64,000 bases of DNA from Isoetes taiwanensis (Eukaryota; Streptophyta; Lycopodiopsida; Isoetales; Isoetaceae). Where the stretch lies: the NCBI GenBank assembly GCA_021234155.1, contig JAJEKV010000025.1, positions 17,603,094 through 17,667,093 of the forward strand, read 5' to 3'. Below, in pieces: positions 23,843-35,454 of this stretch. Position numbers and translations under genes: made by a program. Each line of letters opens with the position of its first letter. Position 1 is the first letter of the stretch. The notes under the pieces are model-generated. The model did no database searches and was not told the origin of the DNA. It saw only the letters and a list, made by a program, of their open reading frames with translations.

Positions 23843-26800
23843 TCCTATTGTTTAAATTTGGTTTTTCCGTCAAGTGAAAAACTTTTTAGATTTTTTTCTA
23901 GGTTGATTTTTCTAAGGTTGGGGGAGCTTTTTCTCACCGGTAAAATTTCTCGTTCTCCAAAAATCGGGCATTTTGATTGCCCTATGATTTCAAAATCAAC
24001 ATTTTCGTGGGCTATAGTTATCCGGAATCCCATTTTTCGTGGGTTCCTTTTCGGGATGGCTTATCCTCGGCTTGCCTGGCACGGTTGCTCAGAATGATGC
24101 GGTGATTGGGATTTTCGAGGTGTTCCGGCCCGGTATTTGGCATCGACATGCACATGGAATCCGTTGGTGGCATGTAGATGTAAGGTATAAGCCTTTGCAC
24201 GGAAGTAGATTGCTCTATTTTTGGCCAAATTTGCAAGATATTATGTTTTCCATATAAATTTCCTTGCTTTTGATTTCTAGCAGAGATGATATTGATAATT
24301 ATAGCAGAAAGGGAGCCGATTTGGGGACTGGGGCTCTCTAGGATGCCCGTTTATGGTTGCTTGATTCTATTTTGAGGTATTTAGAATAATACAAATCGAG
24401 GAAGAAGTCGTGATCGAAGACTTGAAAACTCCCAGTTGATGCTTCGGCAGGTAAGTTGCCAGAATTGGGTCTGTACATCTCTTAAGATATACCTGTTGAT
24501 GTTTTTGAGAAAATTAGAATCTAATCTCTCACACCAGTGGTTCTTATAGTGGGGATGTGCATTGGAAGTGGGCTTGGATTTTGCTACCGGCCAGTGCAAC
24601 ATTTGCTGGAATCTTCAAGGGTTTGCTTCATTCTGCAGAGAGATAAAGGATTACCCTAGATAAAGGATTACCCTATGGTTCATCGAGATTATGATGGGTT
24701 CTTTTGGTGCAGCTGGGACCTGAGCTTTATTGGATAAGCGGCCATAGAGATTATCAAGCTACTCAGGTGAAGCATATAATTCCTTTGCTATTAAAGGATA
24801 TGGTTACTAAGAAGTATTTAGTATTTAAATTTAGTTATAGCCATAGCACATCGTAAAAAATTTCTTCATGTTTAGCAATTGCAACACATATTTCATCTCT
24901 AGCTCTTGCATTCGTTGTCCTGATCTATTTCAGTTTGCCTAGATAGAACCCACAAGTTTGTGGGTATCATGATATAAAGCACAATCTCATTATTTTTTAA
25001 CAAAGAGCTCTATTTCCTTGGTGGGCAGCAACGTCCTTTTCTGCACAAGGGGATAGTTAGCGGGGTGCTTTCTTTGGCCAATTTGGTCCCTTTCTGGAGC
25101 TGATTTTTGGAAGTAGTTTTGGTAGAATCAAATGTCAGCATGGCCGGAATGTCAACTGAAGGTATGCAATCTTAAACATTTTCTTCCTTTTCTTCAACAC
25201 GAGGTCCTATATCAACTGCCAATAGGAATATATCGAGACATTTGCGTAGTTCTTTTAACAACATTGCGCAGCTAATTCAGGTTCAGGTCTATAATTCAGT
25301 AAATATTTTGCATCTAATTCAAGTTCCAAGTATATAATTCAGTGATTATTTTGCATTTGATATTTACATTTACCTTGGTTCTTTTTATTTCTTGATAGCT
25401 TGCTAGCGCAACACAAGGCATCCGAAGACTAAGCAAATTACATAGGTTTGGGCACAAGAAACATCATCTTATTCATTGATGTGGTTATGTTTTGATGTGT
25501 TATTAATGCTTTTCTTTAATGTATTATTAAGTCTTCACTCTATCCTCTTCATTTGCAAAAGGCTAAGAGCTGAGAGCTTGAGCACCAAGAGCAAGAACGA
25601 TTTGGCATGTCCATCTTTTCTTTCACTTTCTCTTCTTTCTTTGATTATGCTCACTTGCTCTACTGTACCAGTAGAAGTGGACTGAGCAGCTGAAAGAGGC
25701 ATTAGTAAGTGTTACATCATTTCCTCCTTTCACCAATTCCTGGGCTTTCAGTGTTTCTAGCTATACAAAGGCTAGAGGATATGAAATGGATCAGATAAGG
25801 AAAATTGGGGAAAGAATGTATGTTCCCTGTGTTGGTGTTATGGCTTGCTGCAATCTACTACTTAGTCTATGAGTTGAGCTTCCTACCTTTTGCTTTTACG
25901 CCCCCTTAACTCTTTTCTACTAATGCATTCATCTCAAGCAAGGGCGTTTGTGCTGAGAGTTCCATGCAAATTTGAAGCATGTCAAGGAGTCATAAAGTCA
26001 AGGAGTCATAATTCCCTGTGGTAAGGTTCCATTCCTATACATTAATTCTTCAAGCAATAAAAACCTCTCTTTTTAAAAGCAAAATTATGGGTTTATTTTC
26101 ATCTCCTAACTTTGCTCCTAGGGTTCCAGTATTCCCTGCTTTGTGCTTTTGTTAGGCAGTGTACACTTCTCATATTGAAGGTAAATTCCATGGATAAATT
26201 GAAATAAATTTTCTATATGCTCTTCTTCATAAAGACTACAGATATCAATTGACATTTGCATTTAGCAGGGTTCAACTATTTATGTTCGAGTTTAAAGATA
26301 TAGTACATACAATCTCAAGAAGTTCGGTCTGTGTGCCAGATTTTGAACAAGGTTTTATTCTACTCTCCTTTCATTCAATTCCTTTTGTAGCTTTATGACC
26401 ATCACTACTGAAACTCTTTTGCCAAAGAGGAAGTTACAAGCAAGCCTATGCTAGCAAAAAGCTGCCATCACTACAGATTATGTCTACCCTGATCTATTTT
26501 CCCCGGCAATTTGCTATAAATGCATTTATTAGAGATGTCAAAATCTGTGTCATTAATTTCATGTCATAAGTTTTGATTTGCCCTGCTCCAACATATAGAA
26601 GCATCTTCAAGTGCGTAATTCATGCATAAACGAGTTGTATAGAAGTTGTTCATGTGATTCAGTTAAAAGAGAGTGCCAAAGGTCAGCAATTTGTAATATT
26701 CACTCAATTCTATCTTAGTTAGACTATAGCATGTTTGGGCTTTGTTCTCTGATGCCAATGTACAAGCATATTACACCACGGGGATAGCTAGCAGATTAGC

Positions 26801-29313
26801 TCAGAAGGTGCAATTTTGCACATTGCAGGCCGTGCAAGCATAATTATCAAGGTATTTTGTGGTTTCTCCATCTCTCTTAATTCTCAGATAGCAAAACTGT
26901 AGCCGAATGTCCCATAGCAAATTATTAGCTCAGATCTTTGAGACTTGGTAGTTTCAAAATTGGTATTTCCATTGACCAATTTCGAATTCTCTTTCTACAC
27001 ATTATTTGATTGTCTAAACATAAGGCACTTCCACATTAAGAGATTTGTATTGAAGGATTCGTTAGCTGTAAATTGGGACTTTTGTTGGTTACATTATAAC
27101 TGAGGAAACTCAGGACAATGAAACAACGAAACAGTACTGGCTAAATGTTGACATGAGAAAATAACTCCTGCAATCTCACACATGGCACATTTTGAAGTGC
27201 TAACAACATTGTTTTTACAACCTCTGCTTCTACCGTTTAAATTGCCTACTTGCATATACCCGCACAGTTTCTTTGCCTACTTGCATATACCGGCACAGTT
27301 TCTTTATAAACTGCAGGTAATTAAGCAACTTCAGTTTGTTATTTTTATGACATCGTCTATTGCCAACTAATTTTAAACTTTCGTAAGCCAATACTTTGTT
27401 CTGCACTGTGGGATAATCCAGGACCAGATAATCTGAAGAAACAAGTTCAGAGTCTTCTTCATAATGAGTTACTGAGGTCCTTTGCACTGTTATATGCAGA
27501 ATAGCAATTGTTGTGTTAACGAGCAATATGGTTTTCCATTGCATTGTGATGGGTTGAGCCTTTGTATCTATGCTCAGACGCCCTGCTGCAGTTGATTGAT
27601 CTTTTGCATCTATTGCTATGCAGAACTACAACATTCTAACACCCCTATAAGACATCTGCACATCATTGAAGATATGTATGTGTACATGGTCAATCATTGC
27701 CATAAGATCCAATTTATATTTTCTACTACTACGTACCTAATTAGTTCATATCATCAATATCACATGAATGACTTTCAAATGTTATTATGACCACTATTTG
27801 AAAAATGTTCTTCATTGCATTTCAATGCAGATTGGTATAGTGTACACTGGTATAGTGTACAAGTTTTATAAGGAATTTGCAGGGAAGTCCTAAGCATCTA
27901 ATCTACATCAGGACAACGCAAGCTCCAAGTGTTTCAATATGTAAGGAAGCTTCTTATAATGAACAATCTTCCAGTATTTCAATGTGTAAGGAAGCATGTT
28001 CTAAATTGGCTCTGTGGTTTGTTTTATTATTTCTTATTGGCAAAGCATTCTTTCTTGAACAGAGTTCTAAGATGTTGCAAAGTTGGAAGGAAAACCTATT
28101 CTGCCTGGAATCATTTGAATTGCTTAGACAGTGCATAGGAAGAAATGTTTGTCACTTGCAGGACCATAAAAACCATCACATATTTTATTAGATCACATAT
28201 TCAACCTTGGATATGAGGTCCTCACTAATGAGCCTGTTTGCCTTTGATACATCATGCAAAAATTCTTTGGCATCAAAACATGAAGCTATAACTCAATCCA
28301 ACAAGCTTATAATGTGGTTGTTGATATGAACAAATGTAGAACATCTGTGGGCTGAAGCTGTTAACCATATATGGAAGCTCTGTCTCTTAACGATAGCCAT
28401 TACTCTAGGATTACATTCTTAGTCTCCCATGGGCATCAACTTTTGGTGGCAAAAAAAGTGAAACAAATATTCATTTTCATTTATCAATTGCTAGCCTGCT
28501 TTGTTTTGCCATCGACACTACCTTTTAAAAGCGCTCTCTAAACAAGCTTGATATCAAATTAGGGCCTGAGTGTCAAATTAGGGAACTAATCGATCACAAA
28601 TCTATGGTAAACAAGGATTGCTTATTGCTTGCTGCTACGCAATTTCTCTAAATTATGCAATATACATTTAATGGGATGTACCTCAAGGTTGTTTTACTCT
28701 CAAATTTCATTGGATATATGAACATTTGCTCAACACATCATCTAATGCCTCTCTTTTGAATCACAAAAGCTCAATTGCTCATGACTTTGTCTTCCATAGA
28801 GCTTTGATTTTTTTTAGAAAAATTGCTTTTTATTATTTCAATACGTAAATTCAAGATCATTTATGCCATCTACAAATACATACACCAAGCATCAGAATCT
28901 TTGCTACAAGTTTTGTAAGTGCAACTACAACATCTTTCCTTACAATAAAACCGTACTTATGCAATTATGCTTGGCATTGTTGGGATACTTATGTTCAAGA
29001 ACCCTATCCCGGTAGTGCCATATGCATATGTACCTTCAACATAATAGAAGCCATCTTCTCTCCTTGATATAAAGCAACCAATCAATAAATCCTCTACCCA
29101 ATAAGCACAACATAGGGCGTCTTCGGCAAAATGGATCATTGAGTAAGTAACTATCATACCTTTGTTTCTATTCTTATCTATAAATATTGTTTGCGTGCAT
29201 GCTACACCTTCATTTTGGAGCCATAGAGATGACGTTAAGAACGATGGCCAATGATTAAACAACTACCCTGTCAAATTGTACTAAAGCCCGGCAACGCCGG
29301 GCACCATAACTAG
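23843..29313 (+). mobile_element. Non-autonomous Helitron, 5,471 bp
   Basis: The 3' end shows the plant Helitron signature: hairpin GCCCGGC-aac-GCCGGGC at 29,286-29,302, then eight bases, then CTAG (29,310-29,313) followed by T. The 5' end starts with TC after an A (23,842/23,843). Removing the element joins '..caagagaA' to 'Tctacatgg..', recreating a satellite phrase present uninterrupted at 22,781-22,808. This fits insertion into an AT dinucleotide with no duplication. No Rep/helicase gene was found inside. A small plus-strand frame (23,825-24,097, overlapping the junction) and others have no recognised homology, so a non-autonomous copy is likely. The rest of the interior holds no gene I recognise; a ~30-bp direct repeat lies at 27,243-27,304. 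Confidence 0.85.
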
Positions 29314-29605
29314 TCTACATGGATTCTTGGAAAATCTAGAGGAATCTTGGGATAATCTTTGAAAATCTAGGGAAATCTCAAGAGAATCTTAGGAAACCTA
29401 GGGGAATCTAAAGAAATTTATATAAAATCTTTGAGAGTCGAGAGGAATCTTGGAGAATCTAGGAGAATCTTCATAGAATCTACGAGAATCTAGGAGAATC
29501 TATATAGAATATTGCATAATCAAAAGAAACCTTGGGATAATCTTCAAAAATCTAGGGGAATCTTTGTAGAATGTTAGGAATCTAGGGGAATCTTTTATGC
29601 TGGGT
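29314..29605. repeat. GAATCT satellite array, right part
   Basis: The same unit as 21,963-23,842 ('gaatctaggagaatcttc') continues directly after the Helitron CTAG end and fades out near 29,605 ('aggggaatcttttatgctgg'). Confidence 0.9.
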
Positions 29606-31980
29606 GTGTTTTGAAGGGTCGGCTTCATGCAGTCCTTCATATTACAAACACTATATCAAATTGTGCATATTAGCAAGCGACCTAATGTTCTTGCTATGTC
29701 AAAAATAGCCCAAATGATCACATATAACTTGAAATTTAGACACACGATATAGTTCAAATTAATAATTCTATCTTGGTGGAGGAAGGAAGCACACTTGCTT
29801 AGAGTTTTGTGGAGTTATAATAAAAGTATGGTCATTTCACTTTCCTTATTTTTTATTTCACTGGAATTTACAAGATGGAGACTGCTAGAGATGAAAAAGC
29901 ATCAAACTATTATTATGTTATCAAACAAAATGCCCAAAGAAGACCGCTTTGACCGTTATGTTGCACATACACTTGTTTCTCAGCAACTTTGTAACTTTGT
30001 ACATGATCTCTTCAACTTAGCTAAGATTTAAAGCAATTTTGCAACATCACCTAGTCCTTTGGTACTGAGCCAAGGTGTTGCAACTAAAATAATATTATTC
30101 AATATGAAATTTGTATCTACAAAATTAAAAAACAACTAAGCTTGGCTGTCGTTGGCATGTAACATATAAATTTCGGAAAAAAAATCTAGGTGACACGAAT
30201 TCCAAAGTCCAATACAAAGGTACAAAGGAGTTGTGGTTTGGTTATATACATTGAATGTGCATGAATAGATATAAACTCATAGGTGTGATCATCCATGGAA
30301 ACTCATAGGTGTCATCATCCATGGACATGGAATCTGACTCTAACTTGCATGTGGTCCATAGCTAGACAACTAGAAGTTGTTGTTGATAGCCTAGCCCAAA
30401 AAGATATACCTAGAAAGAGTAGATAAGGGCACATGTTTCAAATAAGTTCAAAACCTAGGCAAAGTCGTGGCATCTTGGCAAGTATCACATCTATTCAAGG
30501 CTATATTATATACTTGTGTAACTCAAAAATTGCAGGGGGGGAAATAAATGGGCTAATTAGTTTCCTATCCTTGTGGATATAGGATGATTGAAGCTTTCTA
30601 TCTCATGAATTACTTACTTGAATGAATATGACACTATTGTATTGTTTAATGACATATATTAAAATTATACGATCTATATATATTGATCATGTGTTTGGCC
30701 TCAATTGTATTGTTGCATAATAGAGCATTTCTATAATTTATATATTTCTTGTTCGTAATTATATTTAGTTTATGTAGCGTGTGCCCATAACATTATTTAA
30801 TTGGTCTCTTTCCATCTGAATGCCATCGTACATGCATGTTATTAGTTGTAATGCATGAATTAGTAGGGGCCTTAATGAGAGATGTGAAAAGAAAAAGTGT
30901 TATTTGCAGGTGCATGAATTGGTTAAGAAGGAATTTCAAGTTATAAAGGAACATAGGTGTCGACCACCCTTCTAGCATCTTCGAGCATGCGGGCCATGCT
31001 TGAGAAGCCCTTATTGACAGGAGCCAGCAAGGTTGTAAGAGACAGGTTATCTACGCATACCACGTTAGTATCGGGAAACCAAAATATAATATATACAAGG
31101 GATTATGCAACAAAGAGAAGCAGTTGGAGAGTGAAGGACAGTTTTGGAGAGGAGCAAGGGAGCATTTTGGTGACAATATGGGAAAGGAAGCAGTCATGGT
31201 AGTTTGTTTGATGGTGGCGTTTTTCGTGCTTCCAATGCTTCTGCCACCTCTCCCTCCTCCCCCTTCTATCTTCATGCTTTTACCATTCCTCGTATTTCTT
31301 CCTCTCATGTTCTTTGGGTGTTTTGAAGCCTCGGGATCTAGACCGTGAGTAACTATTTCTTGGCCAAGGTTTTAATGAGTGTCGGGCAGACCCTTTTTTA
31401 CTCCATCGAGACATTTCTTACTCAAGCAAATCAAAACTCTGAATGTTGTCTCAAGGATTTTCTCTTTGTCTCTCTATATATTTTACAGGTCTTAAAGCAT
31501 ATTTCTCCCAATCGGCGAATCGGATGCCTAAGCTCTTAGGTTGCCACTTGGTTGATATTCTTCTTTTTTGAAAAATATAAAGGAACAGGCACCTTGCCCG
31601 TCGTTTTTAATTTGCATAGCTTCGGTCTTGCAAGCTTCTTCCCTTTTGTCCCTTCCTTTGAGGATAATAGGCATGATATACTATCATGGTATTCTTATTT
31701 CCACCTCTTGAAATTCAGTTACACATTATCTTTTCATATATATTAGAAATTTCATAAGACTTTATAATGTCGCATATGTGTGTGCAAGATGTTGTGAGTA
31801 TTTTCTATCAAGTCTCAAGAGGTAGAGATGATTATCTGCCGAACTCACAAACAGATTGTCATGAGTATATTGTCTTATGATGTTTGCTAAGGTTTCTAAA
31901 ACATCGCCTCTGCAGAAGGCCTATGAGCACAGGACTGGAATTTGCAGGGATTAAAGGAGCCGCAAAAGCCTGCATCGTCC
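29606..31980. other. No recognisable gene; small direct repeat at 30,272-30,324
   Basis: AT-rich sequence without a convincing gene. A 26-bp unit ('aaactcataggtgt' plus 'catccatgg') is duplicated in tandem at 30,272-30,324. A short plus-strand frame encodes hydrophobic sequence at 31,190-31,320 (Pro/Leu-rich from 'cctccctcctcccccttc'), which I consider composition-driven. Confidence 0.35.
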
Positions 31981-31982
31981 CA

Positions 31983-32741
31983 CACTACTACAGAATAGGC
32001 AGTATGCGACGTCATTTGCGACGTCTTTGCAACGTAACAAGGACATCAAACGTCGCATGCACACGCTTTAATAACGTTTCCCGCTCGTCGCAAATGACGT
32101 CGCCGTGGATTCGTCGCAGCGCGACGTCACGTCGCATCTGCAATGTATTAACGACGTCATGGACGTCCCAAATACGTACAAAATATGTCACAAAATATTG
32201 TTCTTATGATGTTTTACAGACGTTCCTCATATGTTGCTAAGACGTACATATATGTGCGTCCAAAATATTTTTTCGTGGACTTGAACCCCTAACCTCTAGC
32301 TAACAAACCTGAGGCCTTACCAACACCTCAATAACTTATATTCATATTTATTTTCTTTTTATTCTTAAAGTCGCAATGAGACGTTGCAGTTGCGACGTTT
32401 CACGTTGTAGTGACGTTGCACATGCGACGTGATACGTCGCTAGTGCGACGTGGCACGTAGTAGGCAATTGCGACGTCTGGCCAGACGTTCCAACTATGAC
32501 GTCTGACGTTCTACCTGCGACGTCGTTTGAATTTTGTGCAACGTCTTAGGAACGTACTCGATTTTTTCCATTGCGACGTCTGACCAGACGTTCCAACTGC
32601 GACGTGGGACGTTCTATCTGCGACGTCGTTTAAATTTTGTGCGACATCATGGGAACGTACGCGATTTTTGCGACGTGGACGCTTCATATACGTCGCAAAC
32701 TGACGTCGCAAACAACCCATCCTCCCCATCCTCTAGTAGTG
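31983..32741. mobile_element. Non-autonomous CACTA (En/Spm) element, 759 bp
   Basis: The termini are CACTACTAcAG at 31,983 and, inverted, CACTACTAgAG ending at 32,741. The flanking triplet is CCA on both sides (31,980-31,982 and 32,742-32,744), the 3-bp duplication expected for this class. Sub-terminal arrays of 'tttgcgacgtc' run inward from both ends in opposite orientation, as in En/Spm elements where they bind the transposase. There is no coding capacity. A SINE-like piece is embedded at 32,266-32,345. Confidence 0.9.
32266..32345 (-). mobile_element. tRNA-derived SINE-like sequence, minus strand
   Basis: On the minus strand, 'ggtgttggtaaggcctcagg' (A-box-like) is followed by 'ggttaggggttcaagtcc' (B-box-like), the spacing of a tRNA gene. 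It shares the 'ggtaaggcctc' block with 22,505-22,620. It sits inside the small CACTA element. It could also be an intrinsic part of that element. Confidence 0.5.
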
Positions 32742-32937
32742 CCAATCAGGCCATCAACTTGGATTCTGGATCTTGCACTGAAATAAAAGGTAAGAAAAGA
32801 CTCTATTTTGGTGAGATTTCATTCTTACAACATTCTTGGTCAGATCGCCACATCTCGACTACTTTTTTGGCTTCACCTGTGATATAAGAGCAACAATATA
32901 AGAGCAAGCTCCAAACCTGGATGCAGTATATTTTTAG

Positions 32938-33337
32938 CTCCGTATATCTCAAGCGAGATGTGGTTAATGTGGCCAACCAGGCCACATTAAGCCACATTAA
33001 CCACTGGTTAATGTGGCCAAAAAGTGATTAATGTGGCCAAAAAAGTGGTTAATGTGGCCAAAAAACCAGGCTTCAAACTGCGCGGCGGGTGCAAAAATTT
33101 CAATCGGCTGGTTCTTTCTGCTCCATGGGCAGTTTGATTCGATCTAAAAAAATGCCAATCGCTTTGTCTGCTCCTTTTATTCTAGATTGCTGAAGAGAGG
33201 AAGAGATTTGAGGCAGAATGGAGCCGGATCGACCAAAAAATGCCAAAAACAGTTAGTTTTTGGGCTTCAAACCGCGCTGTTCTTCGTGGCTGATACAGAT
33301 GGCCACATTAACCACATCTCACTTGAGATATACGGCG
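32938..33337. mobile_element. MITE with ~39-bp terminal inverted repeats, 400 bp
   Basis: The left end 'ctccgtatatctcaagcgag' and the inverted right end 'cgccgtatatctcaagtgag' both continue with 'atgtggttaatgtggcca', matching over ~39 bp with three mismatches. The inner left arm repeats 'gtggttaatgtggccaaaaa' several times. No target-site duplication is evident beside these ends, so the class is not assigned. Confidence 0.75.
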
Positions 33338-33436
33338 TTCCTATTCTTACAGATCGGCATATACCATCAATATCGAGCATAATGTTAAAGTCTCAATTAA
33401 GTTGTGCTTTTACAGGCTTTAAATGTTTAACTGTGA

Positions 33437-33562
<126 letters not shown>

Positions 33563-33845
33563 TGATAATGTCATTTTGATGCAAAATGTGTTGATTCATT
33601 TTTATTACATGGATGCTCCATCTTCTGAGATGCTTTTACAGGCTATGGAACAACTTTATGCATTAGCAGCTTTGGATCATCTTGAAAATTTGCCATTGTT
33701 GGGCAGGAGAAGGGCAGAGGATGGCACATCCTCCTGAAAGATGAGAATTGCCTTAGATACATATAAACATTCAGAAATAATTATAACAATATGTGCAATG
33801 CTTTCTATTGGAAGTTATATATTATATCGTCCTGCGAATAAACAA

Positions 33846-33953
33846 ATAAACAGGTTTATGATGACAATGCAAGGACGAATTTTGTTCTAATGCAGACAGA
33901 TAAACAGGTTTATGGGGATAATGCAAGGACCAATTTTACTCTAATGCAACGAG
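33846..33953. repeat. Two-copy 54-bp direct repeat
   Basis: 'ataaacaggtttatg' with following 'aatgcaaggac' and 'ctaatgca' occurs at 33,846 and again at 33,900. It is non-coding. Confidence 0.7.
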
Positions 33954-34559
33954 AAATTTTCACTCTGGTAATGTAGAGCATCATATTGCACTAGATAGTA
34001 GGAGGATGTCTCTATACAATGTGCACAATCCTATTTTCTAGACGTAAACCACTAGTAGGGCTAAGTTTCTACTTATTATGGTGTAGGTTCTTTCCAGGTA
34101 ATCTTGGTTTTTGATTCTTCAGGCAGCGCCACCATAGCACCGCTAAACATTTTCTTCTGCCAGTGCTATGCTCTCTTTTTACAGCGGATCTGCTCGGTTG
34201 TTCGGTTGTTCTATGTCAATTTTTTTTTGCTTGATTGATTTATAGCAATTGTTTTTGCGATGAACATCAATTTTTTATCCAATGTGCACAAGAAAGACAG
34301 TAATAAGCTTCTAACCCTATTCTCTAGCGCTGCCATAGCCATAGCCATTCTTGAAGCTTAGTCATAGCCACACACCATAGCTCTTCCATACACCATAGCT
34401 CTTCCATACACTATAGGTCACTCAGAGTCGGATCTGTAAAAAATAATTCTAGAACTACTATGGCACACATAGACAAGAATGCTGAATGCTGGCCCATGGG
34501 CATCTCCTAGATAACTAACACAAGTACATGCTGATAGCAAGCTAGTGAAACCATTATGG
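33954..34559. other. No recognisable gene
   Basis: Low-complexity phrases ('cataccatagctcttccata' style repeats near 34,340-34,410) but no gene or terminal repeat recognised. Confidence 0.3.
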
Positions 34560-34610
34560 CCGGGATTAAAAAACCTCGCCCTTTCGGGTTTTCGAGGAAA
34601 AACCCTGACA
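34560..34610 (-). repeat. Isolated LINE 3' UTR hairpin motif
   Basis: 'gggattaaaaaacctcgccc' followed by 'tttcgggttttcgagg' matches the LINE 3' hairpin motif at 13,404-13,448. Coding LINE sequence is not evident next to it, so this is a short LINE remnant. Confidence 0.55.
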
Positions 34611-34827
34611 ATAATGGGATCACTAACCAATGCTAGGTCCAAAAAACATAATAGTTCTTGTACCCTCATGCTGACTAGCCTTGTTGGGTGAAATATATTA
34701 TAGCAAAGAAGTTGCCAAAGACGAAACATGTTTGAATTGTCTTCTCCATTGATCTTCATCTTGCGCTCCGAAACCAAAGCTCTTCTCCAAATAGCCACGC
34801 TAAACCCTGCATACACAAAAAAGACGA

Positions 34828-35002
34828 ACCAAAGGCCACCAAGGCCATTCAGGCACAAAGGCCTCCAACCAGGCACTAAGGCCTCCAACCAGGCACAAAA
34901 GCCTCAACCAGGCACACCGGCCTCAACCAGGCACACCGGCCCCAACCAGGCACAAAGGCCCCAACCAGGCACTAGGCCTCCAACTAGGCACAAAGCCTCC
35001 AA
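34828..35002. repeat. Minisatellite, ~20-bp unit, about 8 copies
   Basis: Units of the form 'ggcctccaaccaggcacaaa' are repeated with small length changes (19-21 bp). It gives a Pro/Thr/Gly-rich open frame on the plus strand that is best explained by the repeat itself. Confidence 0.85.
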
Positions 35003-35454
35003 CAAAGTGTTAGTTTGCAAACAAGTCATAAAACAGGAGAAGGGTGAAGGGGTGGGCGGGTGGGACCGAACACTAGAAAGGAGATGCTACATAAGGAGCT
35101 GATGAAGAGCAAGGAAGCGTGAAAGATGCTAAATAGCAAAGCACAAGGAAACGACAAACTAACTACCTAACTACCTCCGTAGTTCTAGAACCTCATTTAC
35201 CTTCTATTCGATGAAACGAAGGTAAATGCCGTTTCTAGTACAGAACCAAAAGCAGAAGCAACATAATAATGGGCCTGCTAAATGAAAGGATATGTGAAGC
35301 ACACAGTTGGATATGAAGAAACTAAGTGGAAAAAGGCCTAAAAAACTCTGCTACAAGCTCTATAGAAGTGCTTTCGGCGAATCTACGAAGAACCGATGAA
35401 GAACCACTGATCTTAGAACAGATAATTGACTGATGTTACAAACAGAATCGACGA

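Noticed and set aside
34828-35002. CRISPR array
   Set aside because: The units are contiguous without spacers and the genome is eukaryotic; this is a minisatellite.
34728-35102. 124-aa plus-strand frame with Pro/Thr/Gly repeats
   Set aside because: Driven by the 20-bp minisatellite at 34,828-35,002; no recognisable flanking domain.
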